Origin: Betaproteobacteria bacterium
GTDB lineage: Bacteria; Pseudomonadota; Gammaproteobacteria; Burkholderiales; Burkholderiaceae_C
Assembly: GCA_025354965.1 (NCBI GenBank)
Contig: JANXLW010000209.1
Span: 1-7,138 of the forward strand
Length of the DNA stretch: 7,138 nt
Direction: 5' to 3'
This document shows, one piece after another, positions 1 to 7,007 of the stretch. Under the pieces are notes generated by a model, which was given only the letters and a program-made list of their open reading frames with translations, was not told the origin of the DNA and did not search any database. Both the position numbers and the translations under genes were made by a program. How positions within the stretch are numbered: position 1 is the first letter of the stretch; each line of letters starts with the position of its first letter.

Positions 1-173
1 GTCAAGGCAGCAGAGCCGACTCGACAATTTCCCCCTCTGGGCGCTTGTCCCCCAATGAACGGGCCGTCTCCAGTGGCACGGCACGCTCGCCGGTACGCCA
101 ATCTGCGCTCCGCTGGGTTCTCGCATCAAGATCTCTGCGGCACCCTTCAGGCATTGACGAATCAGGACATGCC

Positions 174-434
174 ATGCACCACCATATCTTCCCAGCCCTA
201 CCCCTCAACCGTGTTGTCGCAGCGGCTCCCTTACCCGCTCCAGCCTTCTACCGCTTGCGCGACGTGATGCGCATCACTGCGCTCAGCCGGTCAACCATCT
301 ATCGACGTGTCGCCGAGGGCCGCTTCCCCGCACCCGTCCACCTGGGTGGGCGGGCCTCGGCCTGGCAATGCGCCTCATTGCAGCTATGGATCGACAACCC
401 AGAGGGATACCAAGCATCCGCTTTGCGAAACTGA
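174..434 (+). CDS. AlpA family phage/island transcriptional regulator
   Basis: A small DNA-binding protein of 86 residues. A MerR-like winged helix-turn-helix of the AlpA family occupies about residues 25-75. The diagnostic pieces are the segment FYRLRDVM, the recognition-helix motif LSRSTIYRRV, then FPAPVHLGGRASAW and a closing LWID. AlpA proteins activate integrase genes or act as excision directionality factors for P4-type elements. The role here is inferred from family and from the neighbouring convergent integrase gene. An in-frame ATG at 45 would add 43 low-complexity residues. I prefer the ATG at 174 because an AGGA box at 164-167 precedes it by 6 nt and the resulting length is typical of the family. 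The extra N-terminal stretch (residues 1-24, with a His run) is not conserved-looking. No clear promoter was found upstream. Confidence 0.85.
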   Translation: MHHHIFPALPLNRVVAAAPLPAPAFYRLRDVMRITALSRSTIYRRVAEGRFPAPVHLGGRASAWQCASLQLWIDNPEGYQASALRN

Positions 435-449
435 GACTTGGCGACATAC

Positions 450-480
450 CTGCGGATAACTTGTTCAAAGGTCACCGCAG
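450..480. repeat. Small inverted repeat between convergent alpA and int
   Basis: The 6-bp arms CTGCGG (450-455) and CCGCAG (475-480) enclose 19 nt, within which CTT (460-462) and AAG (468-470) could extend the fold. It sits in the 55-nt gap between the two convergent stop codons, where a bidirectional terminator might be expected. Neither strand has a following T-run, so a classical intrinsic terminator is not supported. It may simply be chance. Confidence 0.25.
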
Positions 481-489
481 CCGCAAAGA

Positions 490-1785
490 TCAGGCGGCAC
501 GCCTCTTCTCTTTCAAATGGCGCACGTTGTCAGCCAGAACAGGTTCCTTGCCCTTCGCAAGATCATCCAGAAAGTCCGCCCATAGCTGCACCATCTCGCG
601 CCGCTGCGCCAGGAACGTGGTCCGGTCATAGCTACCGCCCAGTTCTTCGTCAGAAACATGGGCCAGGTGCCTTTCGATGACATCCCGGTCCCAGCCCAAG
701 TATTCGCGGATCATGGTGCGGGCTGTCGCCCGAAAGCCGTGTCCGGTGATCTGCTCCTTCGTGTCGTAACCCAGCGTGCGCAGCGCGCTGTTGATCGTGT
801 TGTCGCTCATGTACCGCGTCGCCTCCGAGCGCTTCGCCATACTGCGAAATATCGGCCCGGTCGGTCCTGTCAGCGGCTGAATGTCCTGAAGTATCTCCAC
901 CGCCTGCCGTGGCAGCGGCACCAGATGGGTCGGCGTCCGGCTGTCACGTTTTTGCCATTCCCGCAGCTTCATCTTCTCCGGTGGGCACCGCCATATCTTG
1001 TGCTCAAGACTGATGTCTTCCCAATGGGCCAGCCGCAGTTGCCCGGGCCGCTGGAACAGCATGGGTGCCAATTGCAACGCGGCGCGCGTCAGAACATTGC
1101 CTTTGTAGGCCTGAATATCGCGCAGCAACTGCCCGAGCTGTTTGGGATCGGTGATGGCCGCGTAGTGCCGGCTGCGCGGCGGCGGCAAGCCTGCTGTACG
1201 GGCGTTGACAAAATTCCGGGCAGGCTCCAAGGTGCCGTTATCCACGGAATACTGGTACACATGCTGCACGGCTTCGCGCACGCGCTGTGCGGTCTCAAGG
1301 TTGCCACGCTCCTTGATGCGGTGCAGGCAGCGGACGAGTTCCGTGGGCTTGATAGCCTCCACCGGCAAGTGACCAATCCACGGGAAGATGTGCAATTCCA
1401 GATGCCGGATCACCTTTTCCGCGTAACCGGCAGACCATTGACGGTCTTTTGCCGTCTGGCCATGCCATGCACGCGCCAAAAGTTCAAAGGTGTTGAGTTT
1501 GGCCAAACGTTCCTGTTCGGCCTCAAGGCGGCGAGCTTCTTGAGGATTAACCCCCTCTGCCCGCGTCTCGGCCATCTCCCGCGCCTTCTGGCGGGCTCTG
1601 GCGAGGCTTACGGCGGGGTATGCACCCAACCCCAGCTTCGCGGCCTTGCCAGCCACTTGGTACCGATAGGCCCAAGTCTTCCCGGTGGGTCTGACGCGCA
1701 GGTATAGCCCATCGCCATCACGCAGAAAATATTCGGTGTCGCGAGGCGCCGCAGCCCTCACTTGTGTATCACTTAATAGACCCAT
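490..1785 (-). CDS. int: Tyrosine recombinase/integrase, tRNA-targeting DUF4102 (P4) class
   Basis: A site-specific recombinase of 431 residues that would integrate and excise the island at the adjacent tRNA-Phe gene. Residues about 1-90 form the N-terminal arm-binding DUF4102 domain (GDGLYLRVRPTGKTWAYRY, then LGLGAYPAVSLARAR). Residues about 95-190 look like the SAM-like core-binding domain. The catalytic domain follows. The active-site set appears complete: Arg246 in QRPGQLR, Lys273 in EKMK, His349 and Arg352 in GHGFR, His376 in HLAHV, and the nucleophile Tyr386 in SYDRTTF, followed by the family's QRREMVQLWADFL. Length is normal and the frame is intact. The ATG start is preceded on its strand by GGGGG at 6 nt spacing. 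This G-run is part of a repeated putative integrase box, so autoregulation is possible. Codon use looks like the neighbouring chromosome. Activity is inferred, not shown. Confidence 0.95.
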   Translation of the reverse strand: MGLLSDTQVRAAAPRDTEYFLRDGDGLYLRVRPTGKTWAYRYQVAGKAAKLGLGAYPAVSLARARQKAREMAETRAEGVNPQEARRLEAEQERLAKLNTFELLARAWHGQTAKDRQWSAGYAEKVIRHLELHIFPWIGHLPVEAIKPTELVRCLHRIKERGNLETAQRVREAVQHVYQYSVDNGTLEPARNFVNARTAGLPPPRSRHYAAITDPKQLGQLLRDIQAYKGNVLTRAALQLAPMLFQRPGQLRLAHWEDISLEHKIWRCPPEKMKLREWQKRDSRTPTHLVPLPRQAVEILQDIQPLTGPTGPIFRSMAKRSEATRYMSDNTINSALRTLGYDTKEQITGHGFRATARTMIREYLGWDRDVIERHLAHVSDEELGGSYDRTTFLAQRREMVQLWADFLDDLAKGKEPVLADNVRHLKEKRRAA

Positions 1786-1844
1786 GTTGTACCCCCAGAG
1801 ATGATCAAGACAGGGATCACTCTAGGGTACAACCGGGGGTACAA
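1786..1844. repeat. Repeated GGGTACAA boxes upstream of int (putative arm-type integrase sites)
   Basis: Two direct copies of GGGTACAA lie at 1825-1832 and 1837-1844, exactly 12 bp apart. A related GGGATCAC starts at 1813, another 12 bp earlier. The inverted copy GTTGTACCCCC at 1786-1796 touches the integrase start codon. TTGTACCCCC (1787-1796) and GGGGGTACAA (1835-1844) are perfect 10-bp inverted repeats. Short G-rich direct and inverted boxes between int and the tRNA are typical of arm-type binding sites of P4-class integrases. The repeats are seen directly; their binding role is inferred. Confidence 0.65.
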
Positions 1845-1852
1845 GCACGCGC

Positions 1853-1942
1853 GGGACTATGTGGGATTAAATGAGTCCGCCTGAGCCTGATTTCTCTTGC
1901 AAGTCCTTGATTTACAAAGACTTTCGGCTGTTTTGGGACTAT
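1853..1942 (+). repeat. Direct repeat GGGACTATnTGGGA flanking the IHF-like site
   Basis: GGGACTATGTGGGA starts at 1853 and GGGACTATCTGGGA at 1935: 13 of 14 positions match, 82 bp apart. One copy lies on the integrase side and one 15 bp from the tRNA CCA end (1957). They bracket the IHF-like dyad. By position and G-rich form they resemble integrase arm sites on both sides of the bend. Only the repeat itself is observed. Confidence 0.6.
1900..1923 (-). promoter_or_regulatory. Putative IHF site within a 9-bp dyad
   Basis: On the minus strand AATCAAGGACTTG (1912 down to 1900) matches the IHF consensus WATCAANNNNTTR at every defined position. It overlaps an inverted repeat, AAGTCCTTG (1901-1909) against CAAAGACTT (1915-1923), with a 5-nt loop and a single non-complementary pair that becomes a G-U wobble in minus-strand RNA. 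It lies about 45 bp from the tRNA 3' end, between the two GGGACTAT repeats, where a bending protein would fold an attachment-site complex. There is no T-tract, so a terminator is unlikely. Confidence 0.5.
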
Positions 1943-1956
1943 CTGGGAAGAAAAGA

Positions 1957-2032
<76 letters not shown>

Positions 2033-2042
2033 AGAGCGCGTG

Positions 2043-2071
2043 AGTATAGCAGCATCCCCGCCGTCTTCGAA
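2043..2071 (-). promoter_or_regulatory. Sigma-70-type promoter of tRNA-Phe
   Basis: On the minus strand a strong -10 hexamer, TATACT (2048-2043), is preceded by a 17-nt spacer and a weaker -35, TTCGAA (2071-2066). The -10 ends 10 nt before the mature tRNA 5' end. The stretch between, CACGCGCTCT, is GC-rich like the discriminators of stringently controlled stable-RNA promoters. The -35 lies about 10 nt beyond the end of the response-regulator gene, so read-through from the operon could add to tRNA transcription. Confidence 0.7.
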
Positions 2072-2080
2072 GCCGACCCA

Positions 2081-2758
2081 TCAGGCGGCGTTGCGCTTGC
2101 CGCGGGTCAAGTCAACCCCCAATTGTTTCAGCTTGCGATAGAGGTGTGTTCTCTCGAGTCCTGTCTTCTCCGCAACCCTTGTCATGGACCCATTTTCCTT
2201 GGCCAGGTGGTACTCGAAATAAGCCTTTTCAAATTCATCACGCGACACGCGCAGCGGCTTGTCGAGCATGAAGCTTTGCTGGCATGGAGGCTCGGCTTCC
2301 GCCGCCAAAGCCACCGGTTGCCCAACCAACGCCGAAACATCCTGCAGCGGCGAGACCGGTGAATTCATGAGCGCGGTCATTGGCTTGCGAATGGCGCCGC
2401 GGGCAAGCCCTTGTTCAACCGCTTTAAGCAGCTTTTGCAAGGTAATGGGCTTTTCCAGAAATGCCAGTGCACCAATTTTGGTAGCTTCCACCGCCGTATC
2501 GATCGTGGCGTGTCCGCTCATCATGATGACGGGCATGGTAAGCGCTCCGGTGGATGACCATTCCTTGAGCAGAGTAACGCCGTCGGTGTCGGGCATCCAG
2601 ATATCGAGCAACACCAAATCAGGCCGGTCACGCAATCGGGCAGCACGGGCCTGGGCGGCATTTTCAGCCACTTCAACGCTATGCCCCTCGTCATTCAAAA
2701 TTTCCCACAACAGGTCGCGAATGCCGAGTTCGTCGTCAACCACCAATATATTTGCCAT
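2081..2758 (-). CDS. NtrX-like response regulator, receiver plus Fis-type HTH, no AAA+ domain
   Basis: A cytoplasmic two-component regulator of 225 residues and the likely partner of the upstream NtrY-like kinase. The receiver domain covers about residues 1-118, with acidic pair Asp8/Asp9, phospho-acceptor Asp52 in LLDIWMPDTDG, Ser81 in MMSGHA and Lys103 in LEKP. A linker of about 50 residues follows, then a Fis/HTH_8-type DNA-binding domain at about 173-216 (RVAEKTGLERTHLYRKLKQLG). Classical NtrX has a central sigma-54-interacting AAA+ domain of about 240 residues. It is absent here, without any sign of a frameshift, so the architecture is that of the RegA/PrrA type and a direct sigma-54 activator role is unlikely. 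The gene starts 38 nt after the kinase gene with AAGGAA 11 nt before the ATG. Target genes are unknown. Confidence 0.9.
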   Translation of the reverse strand: MANILVVDDELGIRDLLWEILNDEGHSVEVAENAAQARAARLRDRPDLVLLDIWMPDTDGVTLLKEWSSTGALTMPVIMMSGHATIDTAVEATKIGALAFLEKPITLQKLLKAVEQGLARGAIRKPMTALMNSPVSPLQDVSALVGQPVALAAEAEPPCQQSFMLDKPLRVSRDEFEKAYFEYHLAKENGSMTRVAEKTGLERTHLYRKLKQLGVDLTRGKRNAA

Positions 2759-2796
2759 GATTTAGCGCGTTCCTTGCCTATGCCTGAGTCACGTGG

Positions 2797-5085
2797 TCAG
2801 GCCAGCGCGACATTTTCAACGTTGAATGATAACGACACTTGGGCTCCCACTACTTTACCGTCAAAGCTGCGGTTGACAATATCCACCCGGGTGCCGTGCT
2901 CGTCAGCAATTTTTTTGACGACCGCCAACCCCAAGCCGGTGCCTTTGGCTTTGGTTGTGACATACGGTTCAAACGCCCGCTTCAGGATGTGCTCGGGAAA
3001 GCCTGTGCCGCTGTCGAGAACGGTAAGACGGACCCGCCCGCTGGTCGCAAGCCACTGGGTTTTGACGGTCACACCAAGTGTCTTGCTGCTGTTGTCGACA
3101 GTTTCTGTGGCATCCTGTGCGTTTTGCAGCAGGTTGTGCAACACTTGGCGCAGCTGCTGGGTGTCACCTATCACTCTCGGAATGCGTGCATCAAGCTGCA
3201 TGTGGACCGGTACCTGCGACGTTTCGCTGGCGTACAACTGCAGCACTTCAGACACCAGCGCATTCAAGTCAAGCGGTCTCAATACTGCCGCCGGTAACCG
3301 CGCATAGTCCCGAAACTCATTTACCAGACGCTTCATGGCCTCGACCTGATCAACGATGGTTTTGACCGACTTGGTAAGCAAAGCCTGCTCTGGCGGGGCG
3401 ACCTTGCCGGACAGCTTCATCTCCAGTCGTTCGGCTGAAAGCTGGATCGGGGTCAATGGATTCTTGATCTCATGCGCCAATCGTCTGGCGACTTCTCCCC
3501 AGGCCTGGGAGCGCTGTGCAGACACGATTTCAGAAATATCGTCAAAGACCAAAAGCCTTTGGAGCCCTGGCAACTCCGCTCCTCGTGCGACCAATACAAG
3601 AGTGTCGTCAGCTTGCCGGCCGGTTGAGGTGGCGCCAGCGCTGCCAAGCTCGAAAGATTGCTGCCAGTGATCCAGACCGTGTTCGCTGCGGGTCGCCAGA
3701 AAGGAATCAAAACGGGACTGTACATTCTCTCCAAACGTTTGCAGTCCTTCAATTGCCGCCAGCCGTTGCCCCTCGTAGCTGGCCAGGGGCACGCGAAGAA
3801 TACGTGTGGCGCCTGGATTGGAGGACTGAATGACGCCTTGGGCGTTAAGCACCATGACGCCTGCCGTGAGATTGTCCAGAATGGTCTGCAGGTTGCCACG
3901 CGCAGCGTTCACCTGCTCCATGCTGGCCTGAACCGCCTGCCGGGCCTCAGCCAGTTGTTGCGTCATCTCGGCAAACGACCGGGTCAAACCATCCAGTTCA
4001 TCACGACCCTGCAACGACGCCTTCGGGGTTAAATCTCCCGCTGCGACCTGCCTCACACCATCGGCCAGCAACAACAATGGACGTGCAATCTGATTTCCCA
4101 GCAGAACCGCCAGCAGTACGGCACCAAACACCGCCAAAAAAAGGCTCAGAGTCAAGGTTCCGATGTACATGCGACGAAGGCCCTCGCGTGCCAACGCTCG
4201 CTCCTGGTACTCCCGGTTGGCCTCCGTCACAGCCAGTGCATTGGCCACCAGCGTCGGCGGCAATGTCTGTGACACCATCAGAAAACGTGGTTCACTCAAC
4301 ACGGTCAGGCTGGCACTGGGTACCAGGACCAGCGCCAGGATGCGGGCGTTGCCGGCAACGCCAGGTATCGCATCATCCAAACCCTCAATCCAGGTGATCG
4401 CACGCTGCCCTCGAGCATTGCGAAACTGCTGTTGAGTGGGTCGCTCCGGATTGAGTTGGTAGCGAGACTGACCGGCCGCAGCAATCAGTTGCCCCGACGC
4501 GCTCCACAACAGCAAGTCACTGGCGCCCAGTTGCTCGCGTGCGCGCTCCAGCGGCAGAGCAGCATTGAACTCCTTCGTGTCTGCCAGTTGCAACGCTGAA
4601 GTGCGCGCTTTGTTGGCCAGATCGTTGGACAGGGTTTCCAGCGTGACGCGACCCAAATTCAGACCGGCGTCAAGTGCACCTTCAACCTTGACGTCGAACC
4701 AGCTTTCGATGGAACGCGACACGAACTGGTAAGAAATCACATAGATCAGTACGCCCGGTGCGAATCCTGCCAGCGCAAAAATGGCGGCCAGCTTGACCAG
4801 CAAACGACTGCCAAATTTGCCCTGACGCAGCCGCGTTATAAGGCGATAGGCGATCCACAAAATGATGATCAACAATAGGCTGGCAACCACCACATTGAGT
4901 GCAAAGAGTCGCGCGTAATTTCGCTCGTACATCTCGCGGTTGGTGGTGGCCTGCGTCAACAGGAACAGCAACACCAATCCGACCGCCACCATGGCGGCCA
5001 AGCCGATGCCAACTGTCCAGCGCATGGCACGGGACTTGCGCAGGTAATAGCGACTCGACAAAGGTGCCTTGCCGATGTCGGTCAC
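2797..5085 (-). CDS. NtrY-like membrane sensor histidine kinase
   Basis: A 762-residue sensor kinase of the NtrY family. Predicted membrane segments lie at about residues 23-43, 61-83, 95-120 and 308-332. An extracytoplasmic region of about 185 residues lies between the last two. It is followed by HAMP (about 330-380), a PAS domain (about 395-515), HisKA with phospho-acceptor His538 in RRLAHEIKNPLTPI, and HATPase with N-box Asn655 (NLLQNAQDA), G1 DSGTGFP at 691-697 and G2 GTGLGLA at 715-721. All catalytic motifs are intact. The start is GTG at 5085, which overlaps the preceding gene's stop as GTGA; GGAAAG lies 6 nt before it, implying translational coupling. NtrY kinases have been tied to nitrogen metabolism or respiratory gene control in other proteobacteria; the signal here is unknown. 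The regulator gene downstream is its expected phosphorylation target. Confidence 0.94.
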   Translation of the reverse strand: MTDIGKAPLSSRYYLRKSRAMRWTVGIGLAAMVAVGLVLLFLLTQATTNREMYERNYARLFALNVVVASLLLIIILWIAYRLITRLRQGKFGSRLLVKLAAIFALAGFAPGVLIYVISYQFVSRSIESWFDVKVEGALDAGLNLGRVTLETLSNDLANKARTSALQLADTKEFNAALPLERAREQLGASDLLLWSASGQLIAAAGQSRYQLNPERPTQQQFRNARGQRAITWIEGLDDAIPGVAGNARILALVLVPSASLTVLSEPRFLMVSQTLPPTLVANALAVTEANREYQERALAREGLRRMYIGTLTLSLFLAVFGAVLLAVLLGNQIARPLLLLADGVRQVAAGDLTPKASLQGRDELDGLTRSFAEMTQQLAEARQAVQASMEQVNAARGNLQTILDNLTAGVMVLNAQGVIQSSNPGATRILRVPLASYEGQRLAAIEGLQTFGENVQSRFDSFLATRSEHGLDHWQQSFELGSAGATSTGRQADDTLVLVARGAELPGLQRLLVFDDISEIVSAQRSQAWGEVARRLAHEIKNPLTPIQLSAERLEMKLSGKVAPPEQALLTKSVKTIVDQVEAMKRLVNEFRDYARLPAAVLRPLDLNALVSEVLQLYASETSQVPVHMQLDARIPRVIGDTQQLRQVLHNLLQNAQDATETVDNSSKTLGVTVKTQWLATSGRVRLTVLDSGTGFPEHILKRAFEPYVTTKAKGTGLGLAVVKKIADEHGTRVDIVNRSFDGKVVGAQVSLSFNVENVALA

Positions 5086-5717
5086 TTGACGCTTTCCAGA
5101 ACCAGGGGTTGGCTGGAGGAGGCCGAAACATTCCAGTCCGCCTGACCCAACGTGCCAATCTGAAATGGGCGCGGCAGCTGGGACAAGTCAAGGCGAAAAC
5201 GGAATTCAACGAGATGGTTTTGTTCGAGGTCCAGTTCCGAGACGTCGGCGATTTTCCAGCGCGACAAGCGTTGTACTGCCGCCAGTGCATCGGACAGTTG
5301 CTCAAAATTTTGATTCAGTGCCATCCCCAACCCGGCGTTGGTAATCAGACCCGAGGCGACATTGAGCCGCCAGCGACGGGTTAACGGCTGATAGGCCAAC
5401 CGCATATGGCGCTCGGCGCTCACCACCTTTTTGTTGGTCCAGTACCAGCGCTGACGAACCACGTCGGCTTCAGCAACGAAAATCATGGGAACACCTTTGA
5501 GCAGTGCCTCCTCGACTACCGCCGACAACTCAAATTTGACGCTTGCCGTCAGCAGGATTGCGTCTGCCGTACGCTCAAACTTTACAAGGGAAATCTCTGC
5601 CGCTGCGGACTCGGCGCGAACCTGCCCGGGGTGACCCCACGCCAGGCACACACAGGCTATTATCCCGAACAGGTCAAGCCGGGCGCTTTTCCAGCAATGC
5701 GTAATAAAAGCCGTCAT
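5082..5717 (-). CDS. DUF4390 domain-containing secreted protein
   Basis: A 211-residue protein of unknown function that matches the DUF4390 pattern found between rsmB and NtrY-like kinase genes in betaproteobacteria. Assignment rests on gene order and general sequence features. The N-terminus has basic residues, a hydrophobic core (LDLFGIIACVCLAWG) and an Ala-rich cleavage-like end (QVRA-ES), so export to the periplasm is likely. The mature part is rich in beta-strand-like stretches, for example ADAILLTASVKFELS and HLVEFRFRLDLSQLP. It includes WYWTNKK. The start is uncertain: the ATG at 5717 overlaps rsmB by 44 nt, and an ATG at 5753 would add 12 residues and an 80-nt overlap. Neither has a clear ribosome-binding site. 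I chose 5717 for the better signal-peptide length. The stop overlaps the kinase GTG by 4 nt. A link to sensing by the kinase is only suggested by this coupling. Confidence 0.82.
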   Translation of the reverse strand: MTAFITHCWKSARLDLFGIIACVCLAWGHPGQVRAESAAAEISLVKFERTADAILLTASVKFELSAVVEEALLKGVPMIFVAEADVVRQRWYWTNKKVVSAERHMRLAYQPLTRRWRLNVASGLITNAGLGMALNQNFEQLSDALAAVQRLSRWKIADVSELDLEQNHLVEFRFRLDLSQLPRPFQIGTLGQADWNVSASSSQPLVLESVK

Positions 5718-7002
5718 GGTCACAAGCGAGATTGTCCGGGACAGTGTTGCCATTTAACCCGTTCAGCGGCAACAAATGCCCGGGCGAAGGCAGCAAACAG
5801 GCATCTGTGTGGTGTGCAAGAAACGTTTGTATCTGATTCTCCCCTTCCGCCCGGAAAACTGAACAGGTGCAGTACAAGAATCGTCCAGCCGACTTGAGCA
5901 AGGGCCACAAAGCCTTGAGCAGCGCAGCTTGCACGACCGCAAGTTGAGCAATGTCAGACTCGCGGCGTAACCAGCGAATATCAGGGTGACGTCGCACGAT
6001 GCCAGAAGCGGAGCAGGGTGCGTCCAGCAAAATCGCGTCGAATAATTGCCCGTCCCACCAGGCAGAAGTGTCGACCGCGTCAGCCACTAGAACTTTGGCA
6101 TGCAGATTCAGTCGTTGCATGGTTTGCCGAATTCGCTCACATCGCGCAGGGTCTACATCAAGCGCCGTGACCATGCAATCGGCCATCTCCAGCAGGTGCG
6201 CGGCTTTACCGCCTGGGGCGGCGCACGCGTCCAGAACATGCAACGGCCCCGCTGCTGCCAAGCCGGACAGTAGCAATGGAGCCGCCAGTTGTGCGGCGCC
6301 GTCCTGTACCGAAACAACACCGTCGGTAAAACCGGGGATCTGCGCCACCGGTCTGGCCTGCTCCAGAGTGGCTCCCCAGTTACCGGCTGCCATGGCGTTC
6401 AGTCCAGCCTCTTTGAGTACCTGCAACCAGGATTCAACTGTAGAGCGCCTCACGTTCACTCTCAGCGTCATCGGGGCCTGAACGTTGTTGGTCGCAAGAA
6501 TGGCTTGCCAGTGATTGGGCCATTCTCTTTGAAGTCGATCAATCCACCATTTCGGATGGTTCCACAGCGCTACCGGATTTTTGTCTGTGCTTGCCACCAA
6601 GGCATCTCGTTCACGCAGGAAGCGACGTAAACAGGCGTTGATAAAACTGGCCTGGGGTTGCGTAGCGGGATTTCTCTTGGCCGCTTCCACCGCTTGGTTG
6701 ACCAGCGTAAACACCTCATACGGCGCGTCCTGCCCGTGCCATGTGAGCGCCAGCGCAGTGCACAAAAGAGCGTCTGCTGGTGGTGGTGGCGCTCGGTTGG
6801 CAAGCAAGCGTCGCAAGGCTTCTGCCCGCCCCAGTGAGCGCAGCACATGAAAGACAAGCGCCTGTACGCCTGGCCGCAAATCGGTCGCAATAGTGGCCAG
6901 CGCTGCAGTTCCGGACACGCCAGAGCGGATTGCGAGCAAGACGGCCGCCGCCGCCTGCAACTGACGCCACAGAGGGACAACTTGTTCATTGTTGTTCATC
7001 AT
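5674..7002 (-). CDS. rsmB: 16S rRNA (cytosine(967)-C(5))-methyltransferase RsmB
   Basis: A cytoplasmic enzyme of 442 residues that uses S-adenosylmethionine to methylate C967 of 16S rRNA. Residues about 10-140 form the NusB-like RNA-binding domain, with motif ASFINACLRRFLRE. The Rossmann-fold methyltransferase domain follows: SAM motif I is VLDACAAPGGKAAHLLE at 256-272, an acidic ribose-binding region is ALDVDPAR at 280-287, motif IV is DAPCSASG with Cys330, and motif VI is YCTCSV with catalytic Cys380. Both cysteines typical of the RsmB/Nop2 family are present. Length is close to the usual 430 or so. Two ATGs in tandem (7002 and 6999) make the start ambiguous by one residue. It begins 5 nt after the lemA-like stop without an obvious Shine-Dalgarno, so coupling is likely, and its 3' end overlaps the DUF4390 gene. 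Confidence 0.96.
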   Translation of the reverse strand: MMNNNEQVVPLWRQLQAAAAVLLAIRSGVSGTAALATIATDLRPGVQALVFHVLRSLGRAEALRRLLANRAPPPPADALLCTALALTWHGQDAPYEVFTLVNQAVEAAKRNPATQPQASFINACLRRFLRERDALVASTDKNPVALWNHPKWWIDRLQREWPNHWQAILATNNVQAPMTLRVNVRRSTVESWLQVLKEAGLNAMAAGNWGATLEQARPVAQIPGFTDGVVSVQDGAAQLAAPLLLSGLAAAGPLHVLDACAAPGGKAAHLLEMADCMVTALDVDPARCERIRQTMQRLNLHAKVLVADAVDTSAWWDGQLFDAILLDAPCSASGIVRRHPDIRWLRRESDIAQLAVVQAALLKALWPLLKSAGRFLYCTCSVFRAEGENQIQTFLAHHTDACLLPSPGHLLPLNGLNGNTVPDNLACDHDGFYYALLEKRPA

Positions 7003-7007
7003 CCGGT

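Noticed and set aside
45..173. 43-residue N-terminal extension of the AlpA gene from an upstream ATG
   Set aside because: No Shine-Dalgarno at that ATG. The extension is not AlpA-like, while the ATG at 174 has AGGA at 6 nt and gives a normal family length.
154..182. TTGACG as a -35 element for alpA
   Set aside because: No -10-like hexamer lies 16-18 nt downstream, and it would place the transcription start inside the gene.
2..208. 68-codon open frame on the minus strand ending at the left edge, with a plausible-looking C-terminal stretch (VPLETARSLGDKRPEGEIVES)
   Set aside because: No recognisable domain, no clear ribosome-binding site, and its start overlaps the alpA start. It could be a small island gene, but nothing beyond an open frame supports it. 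Otherwise 1-173 shows no feature I can defend.
658..1707. Long 349-codon plus-strand open frame opposite the integrase
   Set aside because: It is the antisense shadow of int: no domain is recognisable, while the opposite frame has a complete recombinase active site.
1901..1956. Terminator for tRNA-Phe
   Set aside because: The T-rich stretch after CCA has no hairpin of its own, and the later dyad has no T-tract, so no intrinsic terminator can be called.
1786..1956. Sigma-70 promoter for int
   Set aside because: Candidate -10 boxes (TAGAGT, TTTAAT) lack a properly spaced -35; the best pair, TTGTAC with TAGAGT, is only 14 nt apart.
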